This document shows positions 6,620 through 13,682 of a DNA stretch of 15,989 nucleotides, piece by piece (positions within the stretch are counted from its first letter, which is position 1; each line of letters begins with the position of its first letter). Below the pieces are notes generated by a model. The model was not told the DNA's origin. It did no database searches and saw only the letters and a list, made by a program, of their open reading frames with translations. A program made the position numbers and the translations under genes. The stretch comes from a bacterium UBA7470 (GTDB taxonomy: Bacteria > Pseudomonadota > Gammaproteobacteria > Burkholderiales > Burkholderiaceae_C): contig DLPA01000049.1 in the NCBI GenBank assembly GCA_002479815.1, positions 1 to 15,989 on the forward strand, written 5' to 3'.

Positions 6620-7801
6620 ATGAATCCACAGACAGACCTGCCCGCAGACCTATTGGCGTGGGTGCGGCTCTCGTCCACATCGGGCATCGGCCCTGTTACC
6701 GCACGGCGCTTGCTGGGGACGTTTGGCCCGCCTGAACAGCTCTGGAGGCAGAGTGATGCCCATTTGCGGCAAGTCCTCAGTCACAAGCAACTTCAATCCC
6801 TACGTCAACTCCCAGATGAATGGGCGTTGCGATGCACACAACTGGCGCAGTGGCTTGCCGTTGATGCTCGCAGAGGCATTTGTACGCTGGCAGATGCACA
6901 GTATCCTGCCGAATTGCTTGAACAAGCCGACCCGCCCTTGTTGCTCTATTGGCAGGGGAATGTGGATTTACTTCGTCATCCGCATCGCTTGTCTGTGGTG
7001 GGAAGCCGTCACCCCACCCCTCAGGGCGCAGGTAATGCGCGTGACTTTGCACGAACCCTGGGGCAGACAGGCTTTTGCATCGTGTCGGGGTTGGCTTTGG
7101 GCGTGGACGGTGCAGCGCATGAGGGCGCTCTTGAGGCGAATGCGCCCACGATTGCGGTGGTAGGTACCGGACTCGATCGGGTATACCCCGCTCTGCACAA
7201 GGACCTGGCACACCGAATTGCGGCCAGTGGTCTGTTGATCAGCGAGTTTTCGCTCGGAACGCCACCCACACCTGGCAACTTTCCCAAACGCAATCGAATG
7301 ATCGCGGGCTTGAGTCAAGGTACCTTGGTGGTTGAGGCGACCTTGGCTTCTGGGTCGTTGATTACCGCAAGAATGGCAGCCGATTTCGGGCGAGAGGTGT
7401 TTGCGATTCCAGGTTCGATACATGCGCCACAAGCAAAGGGCTGTCATGCCTTGATACGGGAGGGAGCCCAACTGGTCGAGACTGCGCAGCACATTTTAGA
7501 AGAGCTTCGCCTCACCCCGGTGACCACAGTACCTTCTCAAACGATGTCTGTATCACCATATAAGACAGCGCCACACACGGCAGCACCAGAAAAGCGTGCG
7601 CCATCTCAAAACGAACAACACATTCAAACAGCACATCCGCTGTTCTTGCACCTGCAGCACGACCCTGTGAGTTTTGACAGCCTACAAGCACGCACAGGCT
7701 TGGAAACTGCGGCATTGCAAGCCGAACTGCTGAATTTAGAGCTGGACGGGCACATCAGCCGGCTGCCAGGCGGGATGTTTCAGCGGCTTTTTTGTGCGTA
7801 A
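6620..7801 (+). CDS. dprA: DNA-processing protein DprA
   Basis: A 393-residue cytoplasmic protein that binds incoming single-stranded DNA and loads RecA during natural transformation. After a helical N-terminal region it has the Rossmann-like DprA/Smf core: SVVGSRHPTPQG (about 125-136), the IVSGLALGVDGAAH stretch (about 154-167), FPKRNRMIAGLS (about 221-232) and GSLITARMA (about 245-252). A variable Pro/Ser/Thr-rich linker (about 300-340) leads to a C-terminal winged-helix domain (about 346-390) ending in GHISRLPGGMFQRL. The ATG at 6620 gives the normal N-terminus; a GTG at 6584, only five bases after the LysM gene stop, would add 12 residues, and the AAGGGG before it is too close for good initiation. 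The gene converges on the DUF1631 gene with 11 bases between stops. No other competence genes are visible here. Confidence 0.95.
   Translation: MNPQTDLPADLLAWVRLSSTSGIGPVTARRLLGTFGPPEQLWRQSDAHLRQVLSHKQLQSLRQLPDEWALRCTQLAQWLAVDARRGICTLADAQYPAELLEQADPPLLLYWQGNVDLLRHPHRLSVVGSRHPTPQGAGNARDFARTLGQTGFCIVSGLALGVDGAAHEGALEANAPTIAVVGTGLDRVYPALHKDLAHRIAASGLLISEFSLGTPPTPGNFPKRNRMIAGLSQGTLVVEATLASGSLITARMAADFGREVFAIPGSIHAPQAKGCHALIREGAQLVETAQHILEELRLTPVTTVPSQTMSVSPYKTAPHTAAPEKRAPSQNEQHIQTAHPLFLHLQHDPVSFDSLQARTGLETAALQAELLNLELDGHISRLPGGMFQRLFCA
7757..7793 (+). terminator. Probable intrinsic terminator embedded in the dprA 3' end
   Basis: The arms AGCCGGCTG (7757-7765) and CAGCGGCT (7781-7788) form an 8-base-pair GC-rich stem with one bulged G and a 15-base loop, followed directly by six T (7788-7793). 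The structure ends eight bases before the end of the dprA stop codon, so it encodes the last residues of DprA while probably terminating the LysM-dprA transcript before the convergent DUF1631 gene. Confidence 0.65.
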
Positions 7802-7812
7802 GACGACGCCTT

Positions 7813-10326
7813 TTAGTTCAGCAAGCGTTCAGGATTTGCATCAATTTTCTCTAAGGCTGCCCGAGTGGCACGCATGGTCAATGGCTCTTCTTCTATGGGC
7901 GTGAGTAAGCCTGCTTGCAAATAAGAAGCCACGCGGACCGCATGAATCAAAAAATACCGTTGCGCCGTGCTGGTAAAGAGATACAACTGCCCGCGCTGAC
8001 TGCGCCAAGCCAATTGCACTTGCGCCACATGGCTGTTGTGATCCAACGTGTACCAACTGCCCAGTTGCAATTGTGTTGCCCAGACCCGCATATGGTCGGA
8101 GGGCGGTGTACCCCCTGCTGAAATGACTTCGATGTTCGAGGCATCGACACCAATAATCATTTCAATGCTGTCCTGGTCCAGCTCCAAATCACTTGTACCG
8201 TTTGAGGGCAAGAATTTTTCCAGGTCAGACATATGGCGTGTGATGTGCTGCAGCTGCTCTGGTGCAATACTTTCTGTTTTTGCCATGAAAGCTTGCGACA
8301 ACACATTGCTTAACACCTTGATGTGCTGCTCTTGTGTGTCTGTCACCAAACCCAGCAGACTCATGCCCTTTCGCAAACGCTTCAACAAGCTGGGAAGTTG
8401 GGCAATCACTTTTGATCGTTCCTGCCGATTGGGCTTGGCGCTTGCCGCCCACAGCAAATCCACCGCCACCAGCTTCAGGTCGGATGTTTCCTCATGCTTA
8501 GGGCCGTGCTTGACCGTGGCAACAGCCAATACTTCTGCCCATACCTTGAAGAAAAAATCGCGAATATCGTCGTGCACGGTCATGGTGTCGAGTTGTTTGC
8601 GCAGCTCGATGGTGAACTGAACGGTCAACGTCTCTTTCTGCTCGACTTGCTGTGCAATCGTCACCAATTCGTTGGCCGAGCCTGAGGTTTGTAAGTGCTT
8701 AGAAAGAAATTTTTCAAACTCATTAAATGAAAGTTCAAAGACCCGACGACCGGTTTCTGGGTATTGCTCAATTACCTGCACGATACGGCGAATTTCACTT
8801 TCCAGAGCCGGAGCAGTGACCTGGCTGGCATCTGGTGAAAAACCCAACGCACATGAACCCATTCTGTCGATCAAGCGGCGAGCAGGGTGGTGTTGCGAGC
8901 TGAAAAAGTCAGGCTCTGCCAAGGCCAGTCGCAAGACGGGTACCTGCAATCGTGCAAACCACACGCGCAAGCTGGGAGGGAGTCTGTCTTCATTCAAGAT
9001 GCTCTGAAACATCAAGGCGACGATCTCAATAGTGGCTTTTTCAGAAGGCGTTTCTGCAGCCTTCTTCAGCTCTGCGCTGTTTTGTTGTAATTCCGTCAGC
9101 GCTTGCTCAACCGGAATGACGACATCAATTGCCTGCGATTCCACTCCAGCGGCGTTGCTGCCAGTGATGGCTTCTCCTGCAAGGGCCTTTTCCAGTTGCG
9201 CCATTCGTTCGGCTGGCGTGAGAACGGGGCCAGTGGCCTTGTGTCGTGCAGGCAACCGTGGCTGTAACAACAACTGTAACGCTGGTGTGGCCCGAGTTGG
9301 AGGTGCATGGGTGCCCACTGATCCTGAGTGCCCCGATGATGAGGGGGCAAAGTTCACACCACCACGGCTGGCCAATACATTCATCAGCCGCCCCATGATT
9401 TCTTGTGCCTGCCCTTTGGCGCGTCCCCACATATCTGAGTTGACGCCGCCATAACCAACAGGATACCCTTCTGAGCGGCTCTCTCCCATCACGGGCCCCC
9501 CAGCTTGGCTTACAGAGAAGCCGCCGTGCCCTGAGGCGTGCTGTCCAAATGCACCTTGCTGCGAGCTGGGACCTTGGGCACTTCCTCCAACGGCAGCCAT
9601 TCCACCGGCCGCACCTGCCGATGGCTTACGAACCAGTGGTTTCGTTGGAATGACAGGCAATACTCCTTGATGGATCAAGAATCGATTGGTTTCCTCATAA
9701 GCGGCTTTCAGTACGGCCGTTAAATTTTTGTGCAGTGTGACCTGCAGCATCTGCCATTCTTCTCGTCCCAGTTGCGCGTGTACCCACTCGTCAACAAGCA
9801 ACCTAGCAACCGATTCAGGACGGGTGATCTCTTGTGCCGATAACTCATCAGCACGGTCGGCGTAGACCAAACGGGTTTTAAGGTCGGTCCACTCTTGTCC
9901 GATTTTGTCTTGAACGCTTAAGGCCAGTTTGGACGCCAGCAATTGATCCTCGACCGCCTCTGTCGGCAACAGTTCTAAGCGACCAGGAACGGTATGGCTC
10001 AACAGGGGGGCACTGCTTGGTACAGGACGCTGATTCAAGCGCTGTTGCAACGCGGCCCGAACCCCATCGACCCACATTCGCCCCCCTTTGTCTAAGGCAA
10101 TTTGGGTATCTCTGGCGGATTGCACTTCACGGGCCGTGTAGGCTTGATCGAGCAGCTCTATGGCTCGCTCTTTCAAGGCGTGCGTCACGCTGGGTAACCC
10201 ACTTCCCAATTGCGCACAGAATCGCTGACGGGCGAGTTGCGTCACAGCAGCAGGAGTCGTCGGTACAGGTGCCACGATACGAAAGAGTGTGTTCAATAAA
10301 AATGGACAGTCAAACAGTGGCCCCAT
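7813..10326 (-). CDS. DUF1631 family protein
   Basis: A large 837-residue protein that resembles the DUF1631 family of betaproteobacteria and gammaproteobacteria; no biochemical function is known to me. No signal peptide or membrane helix is evident, so it is probably cytoplasmic. The N-terminal helical region (about 25-225) is followed by a long low-complexity linker rich in Gly, Ser, Gln and His (about 234-345), a second helical block, and a C-terminal portion of mainly strand-like character (about 735-800, beginning WATQLQLGSWYTLD) that recalls a PilZ-like fold; I do not see the RxxxR signature of c-di-GMP-binding PilZ domains clearly. The ATG at 10326 overlaps the secF 3' end by 17 bases and has no good Shine-Dalgarno sequence; TTG at 10293 and GTG at 10275 are other possible starts. 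The overlap suggests cotranscription with yajC-secD-secF. Confidence 0.75.
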   Translation of the reverse strand: MGPLFDCPFLLNTLFRIVAPVPTTPAAVTQLARQRFCAQLGSGLPSVTHALKERAIELLDQAYTAREVQSARDTQIALDKGGRMWVDGVRAALQQRLNQRPVPSSAPLLSHTVPGRLELLPTEAVEDQLLASKLALSVQDKIGQEWTDLKTRLVYADRADELSAQEITRPESVARLLVDEWVHAQLGREEWQMLQVTLHKNLTAVLKAAYEETNRFLIHQGVLPVIPTKPLVRKPSAGAAGGMAAVGGSAQGPSSQQGAFGQHASGHGGFSVSQAGGPVMGESRSEGYPVGYGGVNSDMWGRAKGQAQEIMGRLMNVLASRGGVNFAPSSSGHSGSVGTHAPPTRATPALQLLLQPRLPARHKATGPVLTPAERMAQLEKALAGEAITGSNAAGVESQAIDVVIPVEQALTELQQNSAELKKAAETPSEKATIEIVALMFQSILNEDRLPPSLRVWFARLQVPVLRLALAEPDFFSSQHHPARRLIDRMGSCALGFSPDASQVTAPALESEIRRIVQVIEQYPETGRRVFELSFNEFEKFLSKHLQTSGSANELVTIAQQVEQKETLTVQFTIELRKQLDTMTVHDDIRDFFFKVWAEVLAVATVKHGPKHEETSDLKLVAVDLLWAASAKPNRQERSKVIAQLPSLLKRLRKGMSLLGLVTDTQEQHIKVLSNVLSQAFMAKTESIAPEQLQHITRHMSDLEKFLPSNGTSDLELDQDSIEMIIGVDASNIEVISAGGTPPSDHMRVWATQLQLGSWYTLDHNSHVAQVQLAWRSQRGQLYLFTSTAQRYFLIHAVRVASYLQAGLLTPIEEEPLTMRATRAALEKIDANPERLLN

Positions 10327-11257
10327 GGTTGGGGTCGTCAGGGTTGCCTTCTTTCTTATCTCGAATCAGGTCTTCTCGTTTGATGCCCAGCCACATGGCA
10401 ATGGCGGCCGCAACGAAAATAGAGGAGTAAATACCGAACAAAATACCGATGGTCAAAGCCAGCGCAAAGTAAAACAGGGTAGGTCCACCGAACAACAGCA
10501 TCGACAGCACCATGATTTGCGTTGAACCATGCGTGATGATGGTACGACTGATGGTTGATGTAATCGAGTGGTCGATGACTTGAATGGGGGACATCTTGCG
10601 TTGTTTGCGAAAGGTTTCACGAATGCGGTCAAATACCACCACCGATTCGTTGACCGAGTAACCCAACACGGCCAACACAGCCGCCAAGACGGGCAGAGAG
10701 AACTCCCACTGGAAAAAGGCGAAAAACCCCAAAATGATGATCACATCGTGCAAGTTGGCAATGATGGCAGAGACAGCATACTTCCATTCAAACCGAAACG
10801 CCAAATAAATCATGATGCCAACGATCACCAAAGCCAAAGCGGTCAAGCCGTCTTGTGCCAGCTCTTTGCCCACCTGAGGGCCGACAAACTCGGTTCGACG
10901 CAGTTCCACTTCACTGTTTGCCGCTTTCAATGTGGTCATGACGCTTTCGGTTTGCTGTCCTGAAGTCTGCCCAGCCAAGGGGGGCAAACGCATCATGACA
11001 TCGCGGGACGTACCAAAATTTTGTACCTGCACATCGTGATAACCTAATTTGCCTACGGCATCTCGAATTTGGCCCAAATCAGCGGCTTGCTGGTAAGACA
11101 CTTCAATGACGGTGCCGCCTGTGAACTCCACAGAAAGGTTAAGACCTCGGTAAAACAAGAAAAACACGGCCGCTAAAAACGTAATGAGGGAAATCGCATT
11201 CAGCACTAACGCGTGCTTCATGAATGGGATGTCTTTGCGGATTCTGAAAAATTCCAT
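10310..11257 (-). CDS. secF: Protein translocase subunit SecF
   Basis: A 315-residue inner-membrane subunit that with SecD and YajC uses the proton gradient to help late steps of Sec-dependent export. The N-terminal membrane helix (about 17-36) is followed by the signature VEFTGGTVIEV (43-53), a periplasmic domain, and five C-terminal helices. The conserved GYSVNESVVVFDRIRE stretch (199-214) includes Asp210, matching the functionally important aspartate of the fourth helix. The ATG at 11257 has AAGGA eight bases upstream (11266-11270). The gene follows secD after 26 bases and its end overlaps the DUF1631 start. Length and motifs are complete. Confidence 0.97.
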   Translation of the reverse strand: MEFFRIRKDIPFMKHALVLNAISLITFLAAVFFLFYRGLNLSVEFTGGTVIEVSYQQAADLGQIRDAVGKLGYHDVQVQNFGTSRDVMMRLPPLAGQTSGQQTESVMTTLKAANSEVELRRTEFVGPQVGKELAQDGLTALALVIVGIMIYLAFRFEWKYAVSAIIANLHDVIIILGFFAFFQWEFSLPVLAAVLAVLGYSVNESVVVFDRIRETFRKQRKMSPIQVIDHSITSTISRTIITHGSTQIMVLSMLLFGGPTLFYFALALTIGILFGIYSSIFVAAAIAMWLGIKREDLIRDKKEGNPDDPNHGATV

Positions 11258-11283
11258 GACAACAGTCCTTATTGTTCTAGTCG

Positions 11284-13167
11284 TTACTCTTTAACCGCAG
11301 GTGCCGAAGATCCATCGGCTCGCCATACCGTACCGATAGAAACGCTTTTGAGCTTTTTCTGCCGTCCGTACCACAGGTTCACCAAACCACGCGAGAACAA
11401 GACAGCAGAGAACATGGAGGTCAGAATACCCAAGCAATGGACAACCGCGAAACCCCTGACGGGGCCAGAGCCGAAAAGCAGCAGGGCAATGCCTGCAATG
11501 AGGGTGGTGACGTTGGAGTCCAAAATCGTGTCCCATGCACGGTCATAGCCCGCATGAATGGCTGCTTGGGGAGACAAGCCATTGCGCAATTCGTCACGCA
11601 CACGTTCATTGATCAGCACGTTCGCATCAATCGCCATCCCCAGCGCCAAGGCCATTGCTGCCATACCGGGCAAGGTCAACGTGGCCTGAAGCATGGACAG
11701 TACGGCCACCAAAAGCACCAAGTTGAAACCCAAAGCAATGCTAGAGAACACACCAAACATCATGTAGTACACGCACATGAAGGCCACAATGACCAAAAAG
11801 CCCCACAACACGCTGTTGAAACCCTTGTCGATGTTCTCTTTGCCAAGGCTGGGGCCAATGGTGCGTTCTTCGACGATGTCCATGGGGGCGGCTAACGAGC
11901 CAGCCCGCAACAGCAACGCCGTATCTGTCGCTTCTACAGTGGTCATTCGACCTGAAATTTGAACACGTCCGCCACCAATCTCACCGCGAATCACGGGGGC
12001 AGTTACGACTTCGCCTTTGCCTTTTTCAAACAGCAGAATTGCCATGCGCTTACCCACATTCTCACGAGTGACATCGCGGAAAATACGTGCGCCTTTGGCA
12101 TCCAAGGTGAGATGTACAGCGGCCTCTTGCGTTTGGTTGTCAAACCCAGCTTGCGCATCGGTCAGGTTTTCGCCCGTCAAGACGACTTGGCGCTTGGTGA
12201 TGACGGCTTGGCCGTTGCGGTCTAAATGCCGCTCGGAACCGAACGGCACGGGGCCGGTTCCCATTTCTGCCGCACGACCCTCTGAGCTTTCATCGACCAT
12301 GCGCAATTCAAGCGTTGCCGTGCGCCCCAAAATGTCTTTCGCCTTGGCGGTGTCTTGCACACCAGGCAATTGCACCACAATGCGATCTGTGCCCTGTTGC
12401 TGGATGACGGGTTCAGCAACACCCAGCTCATTGATACGGTTGTGCAGGGTGGTGATGTTTTGCTTTAATGCCTGCTCTTGCACTTTGCGGGCTGTTTCTG
12501 GTTTGGGGCTGATGAACAAGCGAATCTCCCCCGCTTCTTGGTTGGCGGTGGCTACCAAATCGGGAAATTGGTCTTGTATCAAATTTTGTGCCGCTTGCAG
12601 TGTGCTGGCATCGCGCAGTTTTAATTCCAGCCGCTGCCCATTGCGTGTGACTCCACCATGACGGATGTTTTTGTCACGCAAGGCCAAGCGTAAATCGCTG
12701 GCATACACGTCAGCCTTCTTGGTCAGTGCGCCCTGCATATCGACTTGGAGCAAAAAATGCACACCTCCCCGCAAGTCCAGCCCCAGATACATAGGCGAAG
12801 CGTGCAAGGCTTGCAACCACGCGGGTGTGCGAGGCACCAGATTCAAAGCGATGATGTGGGAAGGGTTGTTGGGGTCTGCGTTAAAGGCCTTTTCCAACAC
12901 GTCACGCGCCTTGAGTTGCGCATCCTCATCTTCAAATCGTGCTTTGATGGAGTGACCCTCCAATTGCAAACCCGCTATGGTCAGAGCGGCTGCCTTTAAT
13001 GCGTCCTCTGCTTTGCTGACTGTGGTCGCATCAAGTTTCGTGGTGGGTTTGATGGCAGATACCTGCACCGCAGGTGCTTCTCCATACAAATTGGGAAGGC
13101 TATAAATAGTGCCTATCAGTAGCACAACCAGAATGGTGATGTACTTCCACAGGGGGTAGCGGTTCAT
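11284..13167 (-). CDS. secD: Protein translocase subunit SecD
   Basis: A 627-residue inner-membrane protein, close to the 615 residues of E. coli SecD. A first membrane helix at about 6-24 precedes the large periplasmic region, which holds DLRGGVHFLLQVD (131-143) and the P1 stretch around NRINELGVAEPVIQQQG (about 243-259). The C-terminal six-helix bundle includes LALGMAIDANVLINER, with Asp514 in the place of the essential proton-pathway aspartate of E. coli SecD. The ATG at 13167 gives the usual MNRYPLWKY start; a longer open frame to 13218 would add 17 residues before the helix and is unlikely. The ribosome binding site is weak. It lies between yajC (112 bases upstream) and secF, the standard order. 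Confidence 0.97.
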   Translation of the reverse strand: MNRYPLWKYITILVVLLIGTIYSLPNLYGEAPAVQVSAIKPTTKLDATTVSKAEDALKAAALTIAGLQLEGHSIKARFEDEDAQLKARDVLEKAFNADPNNPSHIIALNLVPRTPAWLQALHASPMYLGLDLRGGVHFLLQVDMQGALTKKADVYASDLRLALRDKNIRHGGVTRNGQRLELKLRDASTLQAAQNLIQDQFPDLVATANQEAGEIRLFISPKPETARKVQEQALKQNITTLHNRINELGVAEPVIQQQGTDRIVVQLPGVQDTAKAKDILGRTATLELRMVDESSEGRAAEMGTGPVPFGSERHLDRNGQAVITKRQVVLTGENLTDAQAGFDNQTQEAAVHLTLDAKGARIFRDVTRENVGKRMAILLFEKGKGEVVTAPVIRGEIGGGRVQISGRMTTVEATDTALLLRAGSLAAPMDIVEERTIGPSLGKENIDKGFNSVLWGFLVIVAFMCVYYMMFGVFSSIALGFNLVLLVAVLSMLQATLTLPGMAAMALALGMAIDANVLINERVRDELRNGLSPQAAIHAGYDRAWDTILDSNVTTLIAGIALLLFGSGPVRGFAVVHCLGILTSMFSAVLFSRGLVNLWYGRQKKLKSVSIGTVWRADGSSAPAVKE

Positions 13168-13279
13168 TGGGGAAGGGCCTGAGACAAAGCGATAGGAATA
13201 GGGGAACAGAGACAGCAAAGGCGGCCACAGTGTCTGGCCTGATGCCAGTCGCTGCGCCGCCCAAATGGACTCCAGAAAC

Positions 13280-13600
13280 TTACTTCATGGTACCTTTGGG
13301 TAAGACTTTGACAACAGAGGCACGCTCAAATTGCACCTCTACGCCATTGGCGATTTCGACGTCGAGGTAGGTGTCACCCAAGCGTGTGATTTTGCCCAAC
13401 ATTCCACTGGCCAAGACCACTTCGTCGCCCTTACCCAGGGCTTCAATCATGGATTTATGATCCTTGGCTTTTTTCATTTGAGGACGAATCATCACAAAAT
13501 ACAGCACGACGAACATCAGCACCATTGGCAGTAAGCTCATCAAGGTGCTGGGCTGCTCGGCAGCCGCTGCGGTTTGTGCAAAAGCGGAAGAAATCAACAC
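13280..13600 (-). CDS. yajC: Preprotein translocase accessory subunit YajC
   Basis: A 106-residue protein with a single N-terminal membrane helix (about 21-38, LMSLLPMVLMFVVLYFVM) followed by IRPQMKKAKDHKSM, the near-invariant YajC signature, and a small soluble C-terminal domain (GDEVVLASGMLGKI). YajC associates with SecD and SecF in the holotranslocon. No ATG is available: the frame starts with GTG at 13600, preceded by GGAG at 13607-13610 with a 6-base gap. secD follows 112 bases downstream; that gap shows nothing else that I can support. In many relatives queA and tgt precede yajC, but here an unrelated oxidoreductase gene does. Confidence 0.95.
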   Translation of the reverse strand: MLISSAFAQTAAAAEQPSTLMSLLPMVLMFVVLYFVMIRPQMKKAKDHKSMIEALGKGDEVVLASGMLGKITRLGDTYLDVEIANGVEVQFERASVVKVLPKGTMK

Positions 13601-13606
13601 GAAACA

Positions 13607-13610
13607 CTCC
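13607..13610 (-). promoter_or_regulatory. Ribosome binding site that decides the yajC GTG start
   Basis: The minus strand reads GGAG six bases before the GTG at 13600. With no in-frame ATG at the proper place, this element supports initiation at GTG over the TTG that is the next codon. Confidence 0.6.
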
Positions 13611-13622
13611 AGTTAAGTCATA

Positions 13623-13641
13623 GGCTAAATTGAACTTAGCC
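13623..13641 (-). promoter_or_regulatory. Inverted repeat in the yajC leader
   Basis: GGCTAA (13623-13628) and TTAGCC (13636-13641) are perfect 6-base arms around a 7-base loop, located between the oxidoreductase stop and the yajC ribosome binding site. Neither strand has a T-run after it, so it is a weak terminator candidate at best; it could be an operator or leader structure. A TACAAT at 13654-13659 on the minus strand could be a -10 element for yajC but lacks a good -35 partner. Confidence 0.3.
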
Positions 13642-13682
13642 CAAATCTGACCGATTGTAGTGTGCGGAAAACAGATCTGTAT

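Noticed and set aside
13168..13279. Possible terminator or hidden gene between yajC and secD
   Set aside because: The only dyad (GGCCA and TGGCC near 13224-13240) has five base pairs and no T-run; no credible small gene is present.
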